Below are positions 1 to 6,727 of a stretch of DNA of 14,966 nt, piece by piece. The position numbers and the translations under genes were made by a program. The stretch's first letter is position 1. Each line of letters begins with the position of its first letter. The stretch is from assembly GCA_036377055.1 (NCBI GenBank), contig DASUZD010000066.1, positions 1 to 14,966 on the forward strand. The letters are read 5' to 3'. The notes below the pieces were generated by a model. The model did not search any database and was not told the origin of the DNA. It saw only the letters and a program-made list of their open reading frames with translations. The stretch comes from DASUZD01 sp036377055. Lineage in GTDB: Bacteria; Actinomycetota; Thermoleophilia; Gaiellales; Gaiellaceae.

Positions 1-143
1 GTGAAGGCCTCGCCGGTGCGAGTGTCGTTGACGGCGACGCTGAGGGCGTTTGTCGGCTTGCTCCAGAGGAGCGTCACCTCGATGCCGTCCACGGTGCGGG
101 AGTCGAGCTCACGGGGGAAGAGTTCGATCGTCGTGTCCACCAT
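1..143 (-). CDS. Small conserved hypothetical protein (N-terminal part, cut by window edge)
   Basis: Reading leftward from an ATG at 143 there are 47 codons with no stop before the window edge. The product begins MVDTTIELFPRELDSR and continues with a segment ending DTRTGEAF. A clean Shine-Dalgarno (AAGGAG, six bases before the ATG) fixes the start. The pattern of an acidic start, a DG-I-V-LLW segment and V-DTRTGE is one I associate with short actinobacterial proteins of unknown function under 100 residues; I cannot assign a role. The IS481-type element at 267 inserted upstream of this gene, roughly 120 bp before its start, so it may have disturbed the native promoter. No signal peptide or membrane segment is visible in this part. 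Confidence 0.75.
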   Translation of the reverse strand, partial: MVDTTIELFPRELDSRTVDGIEVTLLWSKPTNALSVAVNDTRTGEAF

Positions 144-260
144 CTCCGTCTCCTTCGATTGCGTGGCCGCAGTCTCGCTGCGACGGGGCGTTCGCGAAAT
201 CCGGTTCACAGGCATCTGTGCGTGAGGCACGCCCCCGTGTTAAAGGTGCGGCTACCCGTA

Positions 261-266
261 CCTAGG
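261..266. repeat. Left target-site duplication CCTAGG of the IS481-like element
   Basis: CCTAGG here and at 1337-1342 directly flank the inverted repeats. IS481 itself is known to insert at NCTAGN and duplicate six bases, which this matches. The site is palindromic, so either orientation would look the same. Confidence 0.85.
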
Positions 267-292
267 TGAGCTGCCTACACAGGTTGTGAACG
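267..292 (+). repeat. Left terminal inverted repeat of the IS
   Basis: This 26-base end matches the reverse complement of 1311-1336 at 21 positions, including an unbroken inner block GTTGTGAACG and an outer block CTGCCTA. The outermost bases are TGAG here against TGTC at the other end; TGT is the usual family terminus. Confidence 0.85.
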
Positions 293-351
293 GCTGAAGG
301 GTTGTCCGGGCCCGTCCGGAGGCTGTGTGTCTGCGAGGACTCACGGCTCAG

Positions 352-357
352 AGGAGG
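352..357 (+). promoter_or_regulatory. Ribosome binding site that fixes the transposase start
   Basis: AGGAGG lies six bases before the ATG at 364. It favours that ATG over the TTG- or GTG-type starts further upstream, which lack such a site. Confidence 0.75.
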
Positions 358-363
358 GCCCGG

Positions 364-1341
364 ATGCATCTGCACGCTAACGCCAAGCTCGGACTTGCCG
401 GTCGCCGCGCGCTGGTGCGCGCGATCGAGCAAGGAAGCTCTGTGAAGGCGGCCGCGGCTGCCTTCAGTGTCTCGCCGGCGACCGCCTGTCGTTGGCATCG
501 ACGCTGGCGCGAGGCAGACGAGCTCGCTCGCGGCTCGCTTGCCTGTCTGCACGATCGCTCGAGCCGCCCGCGCCGGATGCCCCGCCTGCTCGCCCCGCGT
601 GAGCAGAGGCGGATCTGCGCGGCCAGGCGCCGCACCGGCTGGGGACCGCGCCTGCTGACGCTCTCGCTCGGGCACCCGCACGCGACGATCTCGAAGGTGC
701 TGCGCCGGAACGGGCTCTCGCGGCCCGAGCGGCCGGCACGCGAGCCGAGCTGCCGCTACGAGTGGCCTTGCCCAGGCGACCTGTTGCACATGGACGTTGC
801 GCGCTACGCCCGCTTCGAGCGGCCTGGCCACGCCCTCACCGGCGATCGCTCCCAGCGCGGTCGGCGCTGGATGCGGGCGCAGACGCGGGTCGGCTACGAC
901 TTCGCGCACGCGCTCGTCGACGACCACTCGCGCCTCGCCTACGTCGAGCTCCTCGACGACGAGCGGGCGGCGAGCGTGACCGCCTTCCTGGAGCGCGCGC
1001 TCGCCTTCCTGGCCGCGGCCGGGATCGAGCCGAGGCGGTTGATGACCGACAACGCCTTCGCCTACGTGCACAACCGCTCCATGCGCGAGCTGCTCGCCGC
1101 ACGCGGGATCAAGCACCTACGCACCGAGCCCTACCGGCCGCGCACCAACGGCAAGGTCGAGCGCTTTCACCAGACGATGGCGCGCGAATGGGCCTACGGC
1201 GTCCGCTACCGCTCACATCGACACCGCGCCGCCGCTCTGCCACACTGGCTCCGCCACTACAACGAACGCAGGCCACACAGCGCCCTCGGCGGACTACCAC
1301 CCACCAGCCGCGTTCACAACGTCTATAGGCAGGACACCTAG
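364..1341 (+). CDS. IS481-family DDE transposase
   Basis: This 325-residue protein starts MHLHANAKLG, typical of IS481 transposases. Residues about 20-50 form a helix-turn-helix (VKAAAAAFSVSPATACRW) for binding the IS ends. The integrase/RNase-H core carries the acidic triad: D144 in LLHMDVARY, D229 in LMTDNAF and E266 in GKVERFHQ, with 36 residues between the second D and the E. The C-terminus contains the family pattern HYNERRPHSALGG. Length fits full-size members and no frameshift is present. The last ten residues are encoded by the right inverted repeat, and the TAG stop (1339-1341) lies wholly in the CCTAGG target duplication. The enzyme would catalyse cut-and-paste or copy-type movement of its own element; that it is active is inferred from intactness only. 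Confidence 0.95.
   Translation: MHLHANAKLGLAGRRALVRAIEQGSSVKAAAAAFSVSPATACRWHRRWREADELARGSLACLHDRSSRPRRMPRLLAPREQRRICAARRRTGWGPRLLTLSLGHPHATISKVLRRNGLSRPERPAREPSCRYEWPCPGDLLHMDVARYARFERPGHALTGDRSQRGRRWMRAQTRVGYDFAHALVDDHSRLAYVELLDDERAASVTAFLERALAFLAAAGIEPRRLMTDNAFAYVHNRSMRELLAARGIKHLRTEPYRPRTNGKVERFHQTMAREWAYGVRYRSHRHRAAALPHWLRHYNERRPHSALGGLPPTSRVHNVYRQDT
1311..1336 (-). repeat. Right terminal inverted repeat of the IS
   Basis: This is the mate of 267-292. It ends in TGT when read inward on the minus strand, and it also encodes the transposase C-terminus. Confidence 0.85.
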
Positions 1342-1342
1342 G
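1337..1342. repeat. Right target-site duplication CCTAGG, containing the transposase stop
   Basis: This is an exact copy of 261-266. Bases 1339-1341 (TAG) are read as the transposase stop codon. Confidence 0.85.
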
Positions 1343-1350
1343 CGCGCTCG

Positions 1351-1629
1351 CTACTCGTGCGGCAGCTTGACGCCGAGCAGCGAGAGCGCCACGAAGACCG
1401 CGACGAGCGCGCAGGCGCCGACCGCAATCGCGACCGGGTGACGGCTTTCGCGGTACTGCTCCCAGCCGACGCGCCCCCAGAGGACCACTAAGCCGGCGAC
1501 GGCCGCGACGCCGACGACGATCACCGGCGCGAGAAGCGCCGCGCGCTCGAGCGAGAGATCGGAGATCCACGCCGTCAGCAGCACGAGCGCGGTCACGGCG
1601 ACCGACGCGGCCATGACCCGAAGGCTCAT
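1351..1629 (-). CDS. Small three-helix membrane protein of unknown function
   Basis: This 92-residue protein starts MSLRVMAAS and is mostly hydrophobic. Three likely membrane helices lie at about residues 5-23, 31-52 and 65-86. They are separated by a short acidic loop (DLSLER) and a longer charged loop (WGRVGWEQYRESRH), which is positive enough to be cytoplasmic. The tail ends LPHE. I recognise no family. The ATG lacks a clear Shine-Dalgarno; a TAGAGT box ends eight bases before it, compatible with leaderless or near-leaderless expression. It is divergent from the 1672 gene across a 42-bp spacer. The IS lies about 10 bp past its stop, so any terminator there has been displaced or removed. 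Confidence 0.7.
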   Translation of the reverse strand: MSLRVMAASVAVTALVLLTAWISDLSLERAALLAPVIVVGVAAVAGLVVLWGRVGWEQYRESRHPVAIAVGACALVAVFVALSLLGVKLPHE

Positions 1630-1671
1630 GACCCGCCACTCTAGCCGGGAGTATCCTCATCCTCTGGGCTC
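1630..1671. promoter_or_regulatory. Short divergent promoter spacer
   Basis: These 42 bases separate two divergent start codons. On the minus strand TAGAGT (1638-1643) ends eight bases before the ATG at 1629. On the plus strand TATCCT (1652-1657) ends 14 bases before the ATG at 1672. Neither has a convincing -35 box or Shine-Dalgarno. The transcripts would have little or no leader. This is pattern matching only. Confidence 0.3.
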
Positions 1672-2130
1672 ATGGCGTCCGAAGCGAACTACTCGTCCGG
1701 CGAGGACTTCGAGATCGAGTTCCTCGAGCACCGGTTCGCGTTCAACGCGCTCGACTTCGAGGAGCGGGTGACCGCAGCCGCCGTCAAGCTCGGCCTGGTG
1801 AAGGGGAACGAGCTTGACGACGACGAGACGGCCGACTTGGTCGAGCTGGTGCACCGCGGGCGGATCGACGAGCCCCGCAGCCCGCTCGGCCGGTACCTGG
1901 TTCGCCACTGGGAGCGCCTTTCCCTCGTGCGCGGCGAGTCGCTCGTCTACTGGCTGCGCAAGCTCGTCTTCCGCGGCGCCTGGCTCGACCACCGCGTGAA
2001 GGAGGGCCTGCTCGAGGTCGCGTGGGACGACTTGAGCGCCGAGTTCGGCTACCGCGACCCGCGCGGCGGGCGCGCGCTGCTCGAGCTTCTCCCCGTCCCG
2101 TCCTGGCACGAGCTTCAGTTCCGCAGGTGA
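1672..2130 (+). CDS. Conserved-looking acidic protein of unknown function, first gene of a coupled operon
   Basis: This 152-residue soluble protein starts MASEANYSSGEDFEIEF. It is rich in D, E, R, L and W and has no signal peptide or membrane helix. Visible patterns are an acidic N-terminus, a helical segment with LVELVHRGRIDEP, an RYLVRHWERL stretch and a tryptophan-containing C-terminal part (AWDDLSAEFGYRDPRGG). I recognise no family. Codon bias (G/C third positions) supports it as real coding sequence. Its TGA overlaps the GTG of the next gene (GTGA, 2127-2130), so it is probably translated together with the membrane protein and the FMN oxidase that follow. A role connected with that enzyme is inference from context. 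No Shine-Dalgarno precedes the ATG. Confidence 0.75.
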   Translation: MASEANYSSGEDFEIEFLEHRFAFNALDFEERVTAAAVKLGLVKGNELDDDETADLVELVHRGRIDEPRSPLGRYLVRHWERLSLVRGESLVYWLRKLVFRGAWLDHRVKEGLLEVAWDDLSAEFGYRDPRGGRALLELLPVPSWHELQFRR

Positions 2131-2840
2131 AGGCCGGCCGCGTCTGCGCCGCCGGCCTGGCGTTCATCGCGACCGTGCTCGCGGTGGACGGCTACGTCGA
2201 CCTCCGCGGCCAGCTGCTGCTGGGCGCGCTGACCTGGATCGCGCTGCTGACGGCGCTGCGGCTGTTCGAGCCCGAGCGCCGCGCGCAGGCGCTCGTCGTG
2301 GTCGCGGCCGCGACGTGCGGAGAGGTGACCGGCTCGATCCTCTGGGGCGTCTACTCCTACCGGCTGCACAACCTGCCCTTGTTCGTGCCGCCCGGTCACG
2401 GGATCGTGTACCTGACCGGTTTCGCGCTCTCCAGCACCGGGTTCGCGCGGCGCCACAGCCGAGCCCTCGTCGTCCTCGCGGCGGCGATCGCCGCCGGCTG
2501 GGGGATCGCGGGCCTCGGGCTCCTGCCGCGGCTCGACGTCGCCGGCGCGTTCGGCGTGCCGCTGCTCCTCTACTTCCTCTGGCGCTCGCCCGCGCGCGCG
2601 ACCTACGCCGGCGTCTTCCTCGTCGTCGCAGCGCTCGAGCTCTACGGGACGTCGATCGGGACGTGGGAGTGGGCGCGCGCGCTTCCCGGCGTCGGGATTC
2701 CGGACGGGAACCCGCCGAGCGGCGTCGCGAGCGGGTACGTCTGCTTCGACGTCGTCGCGCTCGCGCTCGCGCCGCGTCTGCTCGCGTTCGCCCGGTCGGC
2801 TCGCGCGCGGCTGCCCGTCCCGGCGGCGGCCCGCTCTTGA
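2127..2840 (+). CDS. Integral membrane protein with about eight helices, function unknown
   Basis: This 237-residue protein starts from a GTG overlapping the previous stop. Earlier in-frame starts would lie deep inside the preceding gene. About eight hydrophobic segments are visible: near residues 5-21, 25-45, 54-75, 85-108, 112-133, 137-155, 160-180 and 208-230. Distinctive soluble-side patterns are WGVYSYRL, VPPGHGIVYL with a His in a membrane context, TWEWA, and GNPPSGVASGY before the last helix. Glycine- and proline-rich conserved-looking loops of this kind suggest an enzyme or carrier rather than a simple anchor. I considered carotenoid-synthesis-type membrane proteins but cannot support that assignment. 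It is followed by a TTGA overlap with the alpha-hydroxy-acid oxidase gene, so the products are likely made in fixed proportion. Confidence 0.8.
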   Translation: MKAGRVCAAGLAFIATVLAVDGYVDLRGQLLLGALTWIALLTALRLFEPERRAQALVVVAAATCGEVTGSILWGVYSYRLHNLPLFVPPGHGIVYLTGFALSSTGFARRHSRALVVLAAAIAAGWGIAGLGLLPRLDVAGAFGVPLLLYFLWRSPARATYAGVFLVVAALELYGTSIGTWEWARALPGVGIPDGNPPSGVASGYVCFDVVALALAPRLLAFARSARARLPVPAAARS

Positions 2841-3907
2841 CGCACCCCGTCAACGTCGCCGACTACGAGCGGCTGGCGGCGGAGCGGCTCGACGAGGGCG
2901 CGTGGAGCTACTTCGCCGGCGGCGCCGGCGACGAGCACACGCTCCGCCAGAACCTTGCTGCCTATCGGCGCTGGAACCTCCGCCCGCGCGTGCTCTGCGA
3001 CGTGACCACGACGAGCCTGGAGACGACCGTGCTCGGCACGACGATCTCGATGCCGCTCCTTGTCGCGCCCGTCGCATTCCAACGGGTGGCGCATCCGGAC
3101 GGCGAGGCCGGGACGGCGCGGGCCGCCGCTGCCGCGGGGACGATCATGTGCCTCTCGACGATCGCGACGACTACGCCGGCCGAGCTCGCCGCTGCCGCGC
3201 CGGACGGCGCACGGTGGTTCCAGCTGTACGTCTTCAAGGACTGGGGCGTGACGAAGGCGCTCGTCGAGCAGGCTGTCGAAGCCGGCTTCTCGGCGCTCGT
3301 GCTCACGGTCGACACGCCCTACCTCGGCCGCCGCGAGGGGCCGCTCCGGACCGGCTTCGAGATCCCCGAGGAGCTCCGGGTGCCCGCCGTCGACGCCGCC
3401 CGCGCCAGCGAGCACGCGTTCTCGCTCACCGAGCACTTCTCGCTTTTCAGCCCGGCCGTCAGCTGGCGCGACCTCGAGCGGTTGCGGTCGCTCTCGCCGC
3501 TGCCGCTCGTGCTGAAGGGGATCGTCACCGCGGAGGACGGAACGCTCGCCTGCGAGCACGGCGCGGATGCGGTCGTGGTCTCCAACCACGGCGGCCGGCA
3601 GCTGGACGGCGTCTCCGGCACGCTGGACGCGCTGCCCGAGGTGGCCGAGGCAGTCGGGGGGCGGATCGAGGTGCTGCTCGACGGCGGGATCCGGCGCGGC
3701 GCGGACGTCGTGAAGGCGCTCGCCCTCGGCGCGCGGGCGTGCCTCGCCGGGCGCGCCGTCCTCTGGGGGCTGACTGTCGACGGCGAGGCGGGCGCCGCGC
3801 GCGTGCTCCAGCTTCTCCGCGACGAGATCTCGCTGGCCCTGTCGCTCCTCGGCTGCACATCGCCGGACGAGGTCCGGCGGGAGCACGTTGGCCTGGCTCC
3901 GCGCTAG
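2837..3907 (+). CDS. FMN-dependent alpha-hydroxy-acid oxidase/dehydrogenase
   Basis: This 356-residue TIM-barrel flavoenzyme of the glycolate oxidase / L-lactate dehydrogenase (LldD) family oxidises an L-2-hydroxy acid to the 2-oxo acid using FMN. The residues known to matter in glycolate oxidase are all present: Y25 in WSYFAGGAGDE, Y131 in QLYVFKD, D159 in TVDTP, K227 in LVLKGI, and the catalytic H251 with R254 in SNHGGRQLD. The DGGIRRGADVVKALALGA segment is the phosphate-binding region. Length is normal for a soluble member and there is no membrane insertion. The start is a TTG that overlaps the upstream TGA, the only start that gives the usual HPVNVADYERLA opening. Substrate and electron acceptor cannot be read from sequence. 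Its stop shares CTAG with the convergent neighbour. Confidence 0.93.
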   Translation: MTHPVNVADYERLAAERLDEGAWSYFAGGAGDEHTLRQNLAAYRRWNLRPRVLCDVTTTSLETTVLGTTISMPLLVAPVAFQRVAHPDGEAGTARAAAAAGTIMCLSTIATTTPAELAAAAPDGARWFQLYVFKDWGVTKALVEQAVEAGFSALVLTVDTPYLGRREGPLRTGFEIPEELRVPAVDAARASEHAFSLTEHFSLFSPAVSWRDLERLRSLSPLPLVLKGIVTAEDGTLACEHGADAVVVSNHGGRQLDGVSGTLDALPEVAEAVGGRIEVLLDGGIRRGADVVKALALGARACLAGRAVLWGLTVDGEAGAARVLQLLRDEISLALSLLGCTSPDEVRREHVGLAPR

Positions 3908-3910
3908 CGC
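3901..3910. repeat. Palindrome GCGCTAGCGC holding both convergent stop codons
   Basis: This is a perfect 10-bp palindrome. Its central CTAG is read as TAG by the plus-strand oxidase gene (3905-3907) and as TAG by the minus-strand gene (3904-3906). No U-rich tract follows on either strand, so a classical terminator is not evident. Confidence 0.7.
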
Positions 3911-4938
3911 TTTGGTGAAGCCACGCCAACGGTGATCGGGTTGCTCTCGACTCCCGTCGTCGTCGTGCTCGCGCAGCCCGCGGGCGCCGTCGTCGGCTCG
4001 GTGCAGGCGCCGATGCGGTCGTCGATGAACGCCACGAACCCGGTCGTCCGCCGGATCCGCTTTCGGAACGTGAAGGCGCCGCTCGCACTCGTCCGGACGG
4101 CGCCGGCGTAGGCGTCGTCGATCCGTACGCCCTTGGGCGTGATCCGCCGGACGAGGCTGATGAAGTGGATCCGCGCCCCGCCGAGCGGGATGCCGCCGTC
4201 GTAGAGCCGGCCGGTCAGGACGGCCGTCTGCGAGCGGGCGACGTAACGGCCGCGAAGCGTGAGGCGGTGCGGGACCGGCACGAGCGCGCGCACCTCGTAG
4301 GTGCGCTGCTCGAGGGCGCTTCGGTGATCCGGCGCGAGCGGCGTGACCACGGCCCGCCAGACGTAGCGGCCGGCGGCGCTCGGCGGTCCCAGCTCGTCGA
4401 ACCTGAGCGCGAGCTTCCGGAGCGGGAGCAGCGCGCCGTCGGCGCCCGGGAGCATCGGCGGGCAGATGTCGAGCCGGAGGCCGGCGCCTGAAGGAGCTCC
4501 GGCGCCCGCGGGGGAGACCGCGACCGGCACCGGCAGAGGCTGCCCGACGAGCGAGAGATCGAGCTCCCAGAGCGCGAGCCTGGGTCCCGGCCCGCAGCCG
4601 GGCGCTGCGTCGGGCGCGTTCTGCCGAGCGACGATCTGACCGGCCAGGACGGACTCGCTGCCGAAGCTGTCCGCCGCGACGGCGAGCACAGCGCCGAGCG
4701 GGCTGCCCTCTGGCCGGTCGGGGTAGAGGTCGAACCCCTGCGGGACGTAGAGCACGAGTCGCGCCGGCGCGCCGCGGTCCGCCATGTCGAGCGCGACATC
4801 GAGCTCGGGATACTCGCCGTCGTCCACGCCGACCGCGAGCGTCGGGCCGTCGACCTCGGCGCTCGCCGCGCCTCCGGCCGCGAGCAGCGCGAGCGCCGCC
4901 AGCAGCGTGAGGAGACGAATCGCGGGACCCCTGCTCAT
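3904..4938 (-). CDS. Secreted protein with C-terminal Ig-like domain, function unknown
   Basis: The open frame continues to 5136, but the ATG at 4938 gives a textbook signal peptide: MSRGPAIRLL, then a leucine/alanine core ending AASA around residue 28. I therefore start it there (344 residues). The mature part has an N-terminal beta-rich region of about 200 residues (VLYVPQGFDLYP, LWELDLSLVGQPLPVPV, WRAVVTPL). A second module from about residue 230 (RLTLRGRYVARSQTAVLTGRL ... GGARIHF ... SGAFTFRKRI) resembles bacterial Ig-like or carboxypeptidase-regulatory folds. Four cysteines remain after cleavage, two of them close together in GACTEPTTAPAGC, suggesting disulfides outside the cell. No catalytic motif is seen. 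It is divergent from the propeller gene at 5027. No Shine-Dalgarno is visible at the ATG. Confidence 0.75.
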   Translation of the reverse strand: MSRGPAIRLLTLLAALALLAAGGAASAEVDGPTLAVGVDDGEYPELDVALDMADRGAPARLVLYVPQGFDLYPDRPEGSPLGAVLAVAADSFGSESVLAGQIVARQNAPDAAPGCGPGPRLALWELDLSLVGQPLPVPVAVSPAGAGAPSGAGLRLDICPPMLPGADGALLPLRKLALRFDELGPPSAAGRYVWRAVVTPLAPDHRSALEQRTYEVRALVPVPHRLTLRGRYVARSQTAVLTGRLYDGGIPLGGARIHFISLVRRITPKGVRIDDAYAGAVRTSASGAFTFRKRIRRTTGFVAFIDDRIGACTEPTTAPAGCASTTTTGVESNPITVGVASPKR

Positions 4939-5026
4939 CGTGAGAAGGAATCGAGGCCAATGCCCTTGCTGCGAAGCCTCGAACGAGGGATTTCGGCGGA
5001 CCGGTGCTCGCACCGACGTTGACCGC
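4939..5026. promoter_or_regulatory. Divergent spacer with two short inverted repeats
   Basis: These 88 bases lie between two genes for exported proteins. They contain CCTCG-AA-CGAGG (4977-4988) and CGGTG-CTCG-CACCG (5002-5015), the latter ending 11 bases before the GTG at 5027. Either could be an operator for divergent control. No confident -10/-35 pair or Shine-Dalgarno is visible. Confidence 0.25.
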
Positions 5027-6721
5027 GTGCGCCTCGGCGCCCCCATCGCCGCCCTCGCCGCCGTCGCGTTCGCGCTCGCCGCGCCTGCCTCCTCGGCGCC
5101 GGAGCGGCTCGCGCGGAACGGCCTGATCGCGTACACGAACGAGGTCCACGCGGCCGAGCTCTACCTGGCGAACGCCGACGGAAGCGGGCTGACGCGGCTC
5201 ACCGACGACGAGGCGCCGAGCCGCTGGCCGTCGCTCTCGCCCGACGGCGCGAAGGTCGCGTTCGCGAGTAACCGCGAGGGCGCGTGGAACGTCTACGTGG
5301 AGAACGTCGACGGCTCGGGGCTAAAGAACGTCTCCGCCGACGCGCAGCTCCCGTTCGGCTTCGACGGCTACCCGGACTGGTCGCCCGACGGGACGAAGCT
5401 GGCGTTCACCGCGAACGCCGGCCAGGGCGGGCTCGACGTCGTCGTCTACGAGTTCCGCACCGGCGTGCTCAAAGTCGTGACCGGCGGGCGCGCCGACGAC
5501 ATCCGGCCGCGCTGGTCGCCGGACGGGACGAAGATCGCCTACGCGCAGGGCGACGAGACTGGCTTCCACGTCTGCGTCGTGAACGCGGACGGCTCGGGCT
5601 TCAGGCAGCTCACAAACGCGCAGGGCTGGCAGTTCGAGCCGACGTGGTCGCCGGACGGGACGAAGATCGCGTACACGACCTGGCCGAACCAGACGTCGGA
5701 CATTTTCGTCATGAACGCCGACGGTTCGGGTGCGCACGACATCACGAACACGCCGCGCGCGCAGGACACGCAGGCGAGCTGGTCGAGCGCGGGAATCGCC
5801 TTCCGGTCGACGCGCGACGGCGTCGACGGCGTCTACGTCATGCAGGCGGACGGGAGCGACGTGCGGCGTTTCTCGGCCAAGGGCGAGTTCGAGGGCGACC
5901 CGAACTGGTCGCGCGACGGCCGTCGGCTCGTGTTCATGAGCGGCCGCGAGGCGCGCAGCAGCATCGCCGTCTCGGCGCCAGACGACACGCAGTTCCGGCA
6001 GCTGACGAACGGCCCGTGGTTCGACAGCGATCCATCGTGGGCGCCGAACGGCCGCCGGCTCGCGTTCACGCGCAACACCGCGCGCACGGTCAGCGACATC
6101 TACGTCATGAGCTCGGTCGGCAGCTCGCTCCGCAACCTCACCCGCCGGCGCGGCCTGAGCTGGTCGCCCGCGTGGTCTCCCGACGGGAAGCGGATCGCGT
6201 TCGTCCACTTCGAGGGCTTCGGCGCGCAGATCTGGGTGATGAACGCGAACGGGACGAAGAAGCGCCCGCTCACGAGCACCGGCTCGTGGAACGTCCACCC
6301 GACGTGGTCGCCGGACGGGAAGAGGGTCGCGTACGCCGGCACGCGCGGCGGCGAGGACGACGTCTACGTGCTCGACCTGCGAACGCACCGCGAGCGCCGC
6401 GTGACGCGAAACGCCGAGTCGCCGTCGTGGTCGCCGGACGGCCGCTGGATCGCGTTCTCCGGCTACGGCCCCGACTCGATCGCGACCGACGTCTGCAAGG
6501 TTCGGCCCGACGGAAGCGGGCGGACGCAGGTGACGCACTCGGCCTCAGACAACAGGTCCCCCTCGTGGTCCCCGGACGGGACGTCGATCGTCTACGAGCA
6601 GGACCAGTTCTGGGGCCACGACACCGACATCTGGTACGTGAGCGCGAACGGCGGCCCCGAGCGGCAGGCGGTCAGCTTCAACTGGCCGCAGTTCACGCCG
6701 AGCTGGCAGCCGCTTCGCTAA
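5027..6721 (+). CDS. Exported twelve-blade PD40/TolB-like beta-propeller protein
   Basis: This 564-residue protein starts at a GTG that gives a signal peptide (VRLGAPIAALAAVAF ... ASSAPERL). The open frame further upstream overlaps the divergent gene and encodes no sensible sequence. The rest is a string of PD40 repeats of about 40-45 residues with the core W-SPDG-xx-IAF and blade ends such as NADGSG-LT. I count twelve blades, with a closing strand FTPSWQPLR that can pair with the N-terminal NGLIAYTNEV. That would suit two six-bladed rings as in TolB, or one unusual ring. The sixth repeat, near residue 250, is shortened (SWSSAGIAF, lacking PDG). TolB's own N-terminal domain is absent and no protease or other catalytic domain is attached. 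A binding or scaffold role outside the membrane is inferred from fold only. Confidence 0.85.
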   Translation: MRLGAPIAALAAVAFALAAPASSAPERLARNGLIAYTNEVHAAELYLANADGSGLTRLTDDEAPSRWPSLSPDGAKVAFASNREGAWNVYVENVDGSGLKNVSADAQLPFGFDGYPDWSPDGTKLAFTANAGQGGLDVVVYEFRTGVLKVVTGGRADDIRPRWSPDGTKIAYAQGDETGFHVCVVNADGSGFRQLTNAQGWQFEPTWSPDGTKIAYTTWPNQTSDIFVMNADGSGAHDITNTPRAQDTQASWSSAGIAFRSTRDGVDGVYVMQADGSDVRRFSAKGEFEGDPNWSRDGRRLVFMSGREARSSIAVSAPDDTQFRQLTNGPWFDSDPSWAPNGRRLAFTRNTARTVSDIYVMSSVGSSLRNLTRRRGLSWSPAWSPDGKRIAFVHFEGFGAQIWVMNANGTKKRPLTSTGSWNVHPTWSPDGKRVAYAGTRGGEDDVYVLDLRTHRERRVTRNAESPSWSPDGRWIAFSGYGPDSIATDVCKVRPDGSGRTQVTHSASDNRSPSWSPDGTSIVYEQDQFWGHDTDIWYVSANGGPERQAVSFNWPQFTPSWQPLR

Positions 6722-6727
6722 ATCCGG

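Larger units (their letters stand above)
267..1336 (+). mobile_element. Complete IS481-family insertion sequence (about 1,070 bp)
   Basis: The element is bounded by imperfect 26-bp terminal inverted repeats (21 of 26 positions match) and by CCTAGG duplications. It carries one uninterrupted DDE transposase gene that fills nearly all of it. Size, end structure, CTAG target and transposase motifs all fit IS481. It sits between two minus-strand genes, about 10 bp past the stop of the small membrane gene at 1351-1629. Removing 267-1342 rejoins the original intergenic sequence around one CCTAGG. Intact ends, matching target duplications and an intact reading frame suggest a recent and possibly still mobile insertion. 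An unusual point is that the transposase stop codon is supplied by the right target duplication. Confidence 0.9.

Noticed and set aside
207..220. Inverted repeat CACAG-GCAT-CTGTG upstream of the left-edge gene
   Set aside because: The arms are only five bases, with no second copy and no placed promoter. It could be an operator, but chance is as likely.
262..1116. Long minus-strand open frame inside the IS
   Set aside because: It is antisense to an intact transposase and has a compositional-bias-only sequence. It also starts inside the transposase core.
2642..5149. Very long open frame on the minus strand across the oxidase and secreted-protein genes
   Set aside because: It is an antisense shadow of GC-rich coding sequence: arginine-, alanine- and glycine-rich with no domain, opposite an oxidase with every catalytic residue present.
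5027..6721. Assignment of the propeller as TolB of a Tol-Pal system
   Set aside because: TolB's N-terminal domain and any tolA, tolQ, tolR or pal neighbours are missing, and there are twice as many blades. Only the fold is shared.
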